Below, piece after piece: positions 23,900 through 28,082 of a stretch of 28,082 bases of DNA. Below the pieces are notes generated by a model that was not told the DNA's origin, did no database searches, and saw nothing but the letters and a program-made list of their open reading frames with translations. The stretch is from Treponema sp. (GTDB lineage: Bacteria; Spirochaetota; Spirochaetia; Treponematales; Breznakiellaceae), in the NCBI GenBank assembly GCA_031275035.1, contig JAISPH010000156.1, positions 1-28,082 on the forward strand, in the 5' to 3' direction. The position numbers and the translations under genes are program-made. How positions within the stretch are numbered: position 1 is the first letter of the stretch; each line of letters starts with the position of its first letter.

Positions 23900-25429
23900 A
23901 TGGATAAAAATGGCTATTTGTTATCCTGGACTCCCAATCTGTATAACTTAAAAGAACAATCCGGGGCCTTTGATTTATTTGCTACCGGTTTTGCCTCTTC
24001 GGCGCTTTTTTTCTTTGCCCTTGTTATTATTTTCCGGCTTCTGCCTAAAAAACGGCACAATTTCCTCGAAAGGGCCTGGACGGTCCTGGCTTTCGCCGTT
24101 TTTTTCTCCGCCCTGGGGCTTTGCTTTTTCCTGTTTTCCGGACCGGCCTTTATGGCGGCGGGGGTAAAGCTGCAGATCCTGGGGCTTGGGGGCTTCCAGA
24201 CCGCCGCCTTCTGTATGGTCTGCATGGATCTTTGCGGGAAACTGAAACGGGAAAAGCTCTTCCTTATCCTTGCCGCGGGGGCGTTTTGCGTCCTTCTTCC
24301 CCTTTGGGGCGCGGCCGTAACCCTCAGCTTTGGGGCTTATTCGGCGTTCCTGGTGGTCCTCTGCGGCCTCTGCGCCGGGAGGGCTTTGAAGGCAGGACAG
24401 CGCTGGGGCGGTTTTATGCGGCTGGGCCTGGTCATTTCCGTGTCGGCGGGAGCCCTTTTCATCCCCCTGTATATTCCCCAGCTTTTCCTCCGGGCCGGCG
24501 TCCTCCTCGTCTTTATTGTGGCGGAAAACTACCTTGCCGCCGGTCCGGTTTTTTTTCTCAAGGATGAGGACGCCATACTGCCCGAGAAGGAAGCCAACGT
24601 ATCCCTCAAGGCGATCAACCCCTTCATCCCCAAGGAATTTCTCTCGATTTTGAAAAAAAACACCATAATGGATCTGCAGCTGGGGGATCATATTAAGCAG
24701 GAGATGACCATCTTCTTCTCCGACATCCGGCAGTTTTCGGAACTGTCGGAACATCTGACCCCGGAGGAGGGCTTTAAATTTATCAACTCCTACCTGTCCC
24801 GGATTGTGCCGGTGATCATCGAAAACAACGGCTTTGTAGACAAGTATGTGGGGGACGCCATTATGGCCCTCTTTCCCCAAGAGAAAGGGGCCGATATGGC
24901 GGTGCGTACCGCCATCGCCATTCAGAAAAAACTGCTGGAATACAACAAGCACCGGGCGAGCCGCGGCTACCGCCCCCTCTCCATGGGCATAGGCCTGCAT
25001 ACGGGAACCCTGATGCTGGGGGTCGTGGGGGTCGAGGACCGGATGCAGAATACGGTTATCTCCGATGCGGTCAACCTGGCAAGCCGCCTGGAAAACATAA
25101 CCAAATTTTTCAAAATTTCCATGGCGATCAGCGAGGAAACCTTCAAAAAGCTGGAAGACCCCGGTTCCTATATGTACCGGTTTATCGGGAAGGTCAGAGT
25201 CAAGGGAAAGGCGGCGCCGGTTTCGGTGTTCGAGATCTTCGACGGCATAGATCCCGAAATAATGGAACTAAAGATGCGGGCCAATATGTTTTTTGAACAG
25301 GGAATGCTCAACTACTATCAGAAAAATTATACCGATGCCATGCTCAACTTTCAAAAAGTAGTGGAAATCGTTCCCAATGACGGCGCCTCGGTTTTCTATC
25401 TGCATAATTGCCTTTCCAAGATAAATTAG
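23900..25429 (+). CDS. Membrane-bound class III adenylate cyclase
   Basis: About 509 residues. The N-terminal half has six to seven hydrophobic segments. A class III cyclase domain follows (about 265-445). Metal-binding aspartates lie in FFSDIRQFS and VDKYVGDAIMALF. The Lys of DKYVGD and the Asp of VISDAVNLASRLE are the pair that selects ATP over GTP, so cAMP is the expected product. The C-terminal ~50 residues look like one or two TPR-type helices. ATG 23900 and TTG 23876 are both possible starts and neither has a clear ribosome site. The sensor input is unknown. It is followed after 14 bp by a sirtuin gene. Confidence 0.88.
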   Translation: MDKNGYLLSWTPNLYNLKEQSGAFDLFATGFASSALFFFALVIIFRLLPKKRHNFLERAWTVLAFAVFFSALGLCFFLFSGPAFMAAGVKLQILGLGGFQTAAFCMVCMDLCGKLKREKLFLILAAGAFCVLLPLWGAAVTLSFGAYSAFLVVLCGLCAGRALKAGQRWGGFMRLGLVISVSAGALFIPLYIPQLFLRAGVLLVFIVAENYLAAGPVFFLKDEDAILPEKEANVSLKAINPFIPKEFLSILKKNTIMDLQLGDHIKQEMTIFFSDIRQFSELSEHLTPEEGFKFINSYLSRIVPVIIENNGFVDKYVGDAIMALFPQEKGADMAVRTAIAIQKKLLEYNKHRASRGYRPLSMGIGLHTGTLMLGVVGVEDRMQNTVISDAVNLASRLENITKFFKISMAISEETFKKLEDPGSYMYRFIGKVRVKGKAAPVSVFEIFDGIDPEIMELKMRANMFFEQGMLNYYQKNYTDAMLNFQKVVEIVPNDGASVFYLHNCLSKIN

Positions 25430-25443
25430 GCGAAGGGGAGTTT

Positions 25444-26250
25444 ATGAACAGTACGGATACCCTCTTTGAGATGATCTCTTCGGCCCGTCATTGTACGGCC
25501 CTTACCGGCGCAGGGGTAAGCACCCTCTCGGGGATTCGGGACTTCCGGGGCAAAAACGGTCTCTACAAGGAAATGGACGCCGAGAAGATCTTCGATATCG
25601 GTTATTTTATGAAGGACCCCTCCTTTTATTACCGGTCCGCCGGAGACTTTATCTACAATGTCAACGAAAAAGAGCCTTCGGTGGTGCACAGGGTCCTGGG
25701 GAAGCTTGAAGCGAAGGGCCTCCTTAAGGCCCTCATTACCCAGAACATAGATCTCCTTCACCAGAAAGGGGGAAGCCGCCGGGTTATCGAAATTCACGGT
25801 TCTCCTTCGGTGCACTACTGCCTCCATTGCTCGGACCCTGCCCGGGTGGAAGAGCTTGCCGCCCGGGGGGGCCTTGATGCGGAACAGCTTTCCGCGGTTT
25901 CGGAGGAGCTGATGGGCTTTGACGAAACCGCCGCCCTGGTTAAAGCGGGGAAGCTTCCCCGGTGTTCCCGCTGCGGGGCGGCGCTTAAACCGGCGATTAC
26001 CTTCTTTGGGGAAAGCCTTCCCCGGCTGGCCTTGAAAGCGGCGGAGGAGGAGGCCCGGAATTCGGACCTGATGTTGATCCTGGGGACCAGCCTGACGGTA
26101 TACCCCGCGGCGGGCCTTCCCGGCTATACCCTGCGGTCCGGGGGCAGGCTGGCGATCATCAACAATATGGAGACGCCCCTGGACCGGCAGGCGGCGCTTC
26201 ATTTTGATGAACTGGGGCCTGTTTTTGAGGCCCTGGAGGAAAAGTTGTAA
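25444..26250 (+). CDS. Sir2-family NAD-dependent protein deacylase (sirtuin)
   Basis: A 268-residue sirtuin. It has the NAD-binding GAGVSTLSGIRDFRG (22-36), TQNIDLLHQKGG (99-110) with the catalytic His in EIHGS (His118), and two zinc Cys pairs (CLHC at 126-129 and CSRC later). The end motif is LGTSLTVYPAAGLP. It removes acyl groups from lysines using NAD. Target proteins are unknown. A helical insert of about 35 residues lies between the zinc pairs. AAGGGGAG precedes ATG 25444. The short gap to the cyclase gene suggests one transcript. In enterics CobB and cAMP signalling both connect to acetyl metabolism. A link here is inference. Confidence 0.93.
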   Translation: MNSTDTLFEMISSARHCTALTGAGVSTLSGIRDFRGKNGLYKEMDAEKIFDIGYFMKDPSFYYRSAGDFIYNVNEKEPSVVHRVLGKLEAKGLLKALITQNIDLLHQKGGSRRVIEIHGSPSVHYCLHCSDPARVEELAARGGLDAEQLSAVSEELMGFDETAALVKAGKLPRCSRCGAALKPAITFFGESLPRLALKAAEEEARNSDLMLILGTSLTVYPAAGLPGYTLRSGGRLAIINNMETPLDRQAALHFDELGPVFEALEEKL

Positions 26251-26298
26251 TTGCAATTTTTGTTTATCCTATTTATGCTTTTTCGAGGAGGATCTGTT

Positions 26299-27228
26299 AT
26301 GAAAAAAGAGCGCGGAAATTATGTCTTTGGGCATAAATTATTTGTGATTATAATGATCTTTGCCCTGGCGCTGATTTCTCACGCTACGGCCCAGCCGGAA
26401 GTTTCCGATTCGGTTACCACCATGGGCCTGAGCGGAGCCACCAGCATTTACGGGCTGCCCACCGCCCGGGTAAGCTGGCCGGGACAGAACTTTGGCTTTA
26501 ACGTTGGTTACCATTTTACCGCCGCCGATCCCGACTGGGACAACGATGATGATGTTAAAATGGCCCACAATATCGGGGCCAATTTCGGTTTTCTCAAGTG
26601 GGTCGAGGCAAGCGTCGTCTTTGATTTCCAGCCCGAATACTGGACTGCGGGCGGCGGGGACAATAACGATCTTCTTATCGGGGCCAAGGTACAGCTTCCG
26701 TTTAAGAATGCGTCCTATCCCGCGGTAGCCGTAGGGGGAAATATCCAGTTCCTCAATATGGGCGGGGACAACGGGGGCGCGAATAAACAAAACGAATACG
26801 CCGGCACCACCCAGTTCTATGCGGCCATTACCTATGCCGCCTCATTCTTCGGCGCTCCCCTGGAAACTACCGCGGTGCTGGGAAAGACCTTTGTGATAGA
26901 CAGCAATGACCGGCAGGCCGACAGGGACAAAATCGGCAAGACCAATATCGATTTTGGCATGGGCCTTGATATGACTATTTTCCCCAATACCTTCCAGCAT
27001 TTTGTTCACTGGCTGGCGGAGTATTCGAACTTCTCCTACAGCAACGATTCCCTGGGCGCCGATTACAGCGTAAGGGGGGTTATGAATACGGGGGTGCGGG
27101 TGGATCTAAGCCGTATCCCGGCGCTGGATAAATTCAACGCCGCCATTGACGTTATGGGAACGGATCTGCTGGATCATAAACAGCGGGGCTTTTCCCTGGG
27201 CTTTGTCTTCGGTATGCCGGTTTTGTAA
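26299..27228 (+). CDS. Secreted, probable outer-membrane beta-barrel protein, unknown
   Basis: A 309-residue product. The signal peptide runs to about residue 31 (FVIIMIFALALISHATA, then QPEV). The mature part starts with MGLSGATSIYGLPTARVSW. Alternating strands rich in Gly, Asn, Tyr and Phe follow, and the last strand is RGFSLGFVFGMPVL. No enzyme motif is seen. CGAGGAGG (26284-26291) fixes the start at ATG 26299, although the frame is open from 26251. It may be co-transcribed with the sirtuin 48 bp upstream or use a weak promoter (TTGCAA at 26251, TATGCT at 26274). The family was not recognised. Confidence 0.7.
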   Translation: MKKERGNYVFGHKLFVIIMIFALALISHATAQPEVSDSVTTMGLSGATSIYGLPTARVSWPGQNFGFNVGYHFTAADPDWDNDDDVKMAHNIGANFGFLKWVEASVVFDFQPEYWTAGGGDNNDLLIGAKVQLPFKNASYPAVAVGGNIQFLNMGGDNGGANKQNEYAGTTQFYAAITYAASFFGAPLETTAVLGKTFVIDSNDRQADRDKIGKTNIDFGMGLDMTIFPNTFQHFVHWLAEYSNFSYSNDSLGADYSVRGVMNTGVRVDLSRIPALDKFNAAIDVMGTDLLDHKQRGFSLGFVFGMPVL

Positions 27229-27234
27229 CCGCCG

Positions 27235-27273
27235 CCTGTCCGCGGAGCCGGCTGCCTGCGGACAGGGCTCCGC
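27235..27273 (+). ncRNA. Interlocking inverted repeats (pseudoknot or switch topology)
   Basis: Four segments occur in the order A-B-A'-B': CCTGTCCGC (27235-27243), GCGGAGCC (27242-27249), GCGGACAGG (27258-27266) and GGCTCCGC (27266-27273). A pairs perfectly with A' (9 bp) and B with B' (8 bp). The two stems interleave, so they form either a pseudoknot or two mutually exclusive hairpins. It starts 6 nt after the barrel-protein stop. No T-run follows. The ncRNA label is tentative. Confidence 0.45.
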
Positions 27274-27313
27274 ATAAAGAACGCCCCATACCCCGAAAAA
27301 AGCATGGTACTGT

Positions 27314-27392
27314 CTTGAGAAAACGGCCTGTTCCGGCAAGAAAACGGTTTACATTTGCAAGAATATATCACTAAATGTATGCCGGTATCAAG
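27314..27392 (+). ncRNA. Candidate structured RNA or decayed inverted element
   Basis: Three complementary pairs nest correctly: CTTGA (27314-27318)/TCAAG (27388-27392), CCGGCA (27333-27338)/TGCCGG (27380-27385), and TACATTT (27350-27356)/AAATGTA (27373-27379). The 3' strand is almost continuous while the 5' strand has two bulges. Each bulge carries AGAAAACGG (27318-27326 and 27339-27347, the first overlapping the CTTGA arm by one base). CGGTTT (27345-27350) can instead pair with AAACCG (27393-27398). No gene overlaps it. Function unknown. Confidence 0.35.
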
Positions 27393-27399
27393 AAACCGC

Positions 27400-27490
27400 A
27401 CCAAATGCGGAGACAGGGTAATTCGTTTTCCACTAAGGCGCTATGCGCCGTTTGGGTTACAACGCCAAAAAGCGTTTCCGCCGGGGCTCC
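27400..27490. other. Intergenic region with small palindromes
   Basis: GGCGC-TAT-GCGCC (27437-27449) and AACGC/GCGTT (27461-27476) are short perfect stems. CCGCA/TGCGG (27396-27410) lies just before. No gene, RNA gene or T-run terminator is recognised. Confidence 0.35.
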
Positions 27491-27518
27491 TTGACTAAAA
27501 GGTACATGGCAATAAGAT
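27491..27518 (+). promoter_or_regulatory. Candidate promoter of the small lipoprotein gene
   Basis: TTGACT (27491-27496), 16 nt, TAAGAT (27513-27518). The predicted start falls at about 27525, the ATG itself. With no ribosome site visible, the mRNA may be leaderless. Confidence 0.4.
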
Positions 27519-27524
27519 TACTCT

Positions 27525-27821
27525 ATGGGAAAATGGTTGAAGGGTCTCCTTATCTCCGCTGCTTTTCTGTTTTTTTCATGTAACGACGGGGAAACCTCTG
27601 TCAAAGCAGGGGTAGAACAGCCAAAAAAGGCGGCGGCAGAGAGCCGCCGGGACGCGGAAAACGGGGAACAAGAAGCCGAAGCAGCTAAGGATACGGCGGA
27701 TCAGGGCGGTTATGATTCAGCGGCGGCCGGGGACGATCATAGCCGTCTTTGGGAAACCACTATAAAAACAAACGCACTTGTATATTTACGTAGACATAAA
27801 CATATATACAAAAAAACTTAA
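27525..27821 (+). CDS. Small putative lipoprotein, C-terminus possibly replaced
   Basis: 98 residues. The N-terminus MGKWLKGLLISAAFLFFSC has a basic start, a hydrophobic core and a Cys at position 19 in a spirochete-type lipobox (LFFSC), so lipid attachment is likely. The mature part is a charged, Ala/Glu/Asp-rich linker without a recognised fold. The last ~18 residues (from about KTNALVYL) are encoded by AT-rich DNA unlike the rest, suggesting the gene was cut short by a junction near 27765. No Shine-Dalgarno site precedes the ATG. Function unknown. Confidence 0.5.
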   Translation: MGKWLKGLLISAAFLFFSCNDGETSVKAGVEQPKKAAAESRRDAENGEQEAEAAKDTADQGGYDSAAAGDDHSRLWETTIKTNALVYLRRHKHIYKKT

Positions 27822-28082
27822 TTACCTCAATTTCCTTCATATATATCCTACTAATTCTATAATATTTATATATATTCTCCATACTTTTCTTATAAAAGGT
27901 CTGTCCCCTTCCTTATGTTGTTAAAAATCATATATTCAACCTCAAATTTCCAAGAAAAACCTGCTAATTTCTTACAATGAAAAGGGTTTTAAAACACCTG
28001 CACGAAACACGGACAGGCGATATGCGTATCGGTTTAACCGTTGTTTTTGCTAAAAACGACGAGGCATGGAGAGGCAAAATTT
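27765..28082. other. AT-rich segment at the window end
   Basis: From about 27765 the base composition drops sharply to AT-rich, with runs such as ATATTTATATATATTC around 27861-27876. An inverted repeat TGTATAT/ATATACA lies at 27779-27785 and 27804-27810. No complete gene is visible. It may be the edge of acquired DNA or of a mobile element that continues to the right. Confidence 0.45.
27977..28082 (+). CDS. Possible start of a gene cut by the window end
   Basis: An open frame of 35 codons from ATG 27977 to the end reads MKRVLKHLHETRTGDMRIGL and continues with VVFAKNDEAWRGK. The GC content rises again here. No ribosome site precedes ATG 27977. An internal ATG at 28021 has GGACAGG upstream. 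Too short to identify. Confidence 0.25.
   Translation, partial: MKRVLKHLHETRTGDMRIGLTVVFAKNDEAWRGKI

Overview
This window is the main motility (fla) operon of a Treponema-like spirochete plus its downstream accessory genes. The order (flbB) fliK flgD flgE flbD motA motB fliL fliM fliY fliO fliP fliQ fliR flhB flhA flhF flhG fliA matches the treponemal tap1/fla operon. Spirochete marks are FlbD and FlbB, a short FlgD, a FliY-type switch protein, a FlgE with the lysinoalanine crosslink residues (Lys165/Cys178), and a Jag-N/FapA protein after fliA. The coding DNA is GC-rich for a treponeme, which suggests the environmental or insect-gut branch rather than the pathogens. That placement is inference.

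Layout. Positions 1-860 hold no credible gene. They contain a degenerate array of about 37-bp palindromic repeats (1-440), a candidate sigma-70 promoter (560-589), and a long GC-rich leader with several hairpins, one of them terminator-like, before the first gene. Positions 904-19211 are a nearly continuous plus-strand operon: periplasmic collar and hook genes, stator, switch, export gate, then the number/placement GTPase and ATPase (FlhF/FlhG) and the flagellar sigma factor FliA. Many joints overlap or are only a few bases apart. The wider joints (flgD-flgE, flgE-flbD, motB-fliL, fliL-fliM) each carry a hairpin, and motB-fliL also carries a plausible internal FliA-type promoter. Positions 19379-22331 hold FapA and two uncharacterised small proteins. 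Then come a minus-strand outer-membrane beta-barrel (22396-23457), a tRNA-Phe gene with a clear promoter and terminator, a membrane class III adenylate cyclase coupled to a sirtuin (23900-26250), a second secreted beta-barrel-like protein (26299-27228), a structured non-coding stretch (27229-27520), a small putative lipoprotein, and an abrupt change to AT-rich DNA from about 27770 to the end.

How it works together. FlgE/FlgD/FliK build the hook, FlbB the periplasmic collar, MotA/MotB/FliL the stator, FliM/FliY the switch, and FliOPQR-FlhB-FlhA the export gate. FlhF/FlhG set flagellar position and number. FliA would switch on late genes and may feed back on the internal promoter before fliL. 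The least explained material is non-coding: the repeat array, the structured operon leader, a recurring hairpin with a TGAA/TGAG loop in three gene leaders (one 31-nt element is shared by the flbB and cyclase leaders), a hairpin just inside fliA, and two complex RNA-like folds at 27235-27392.
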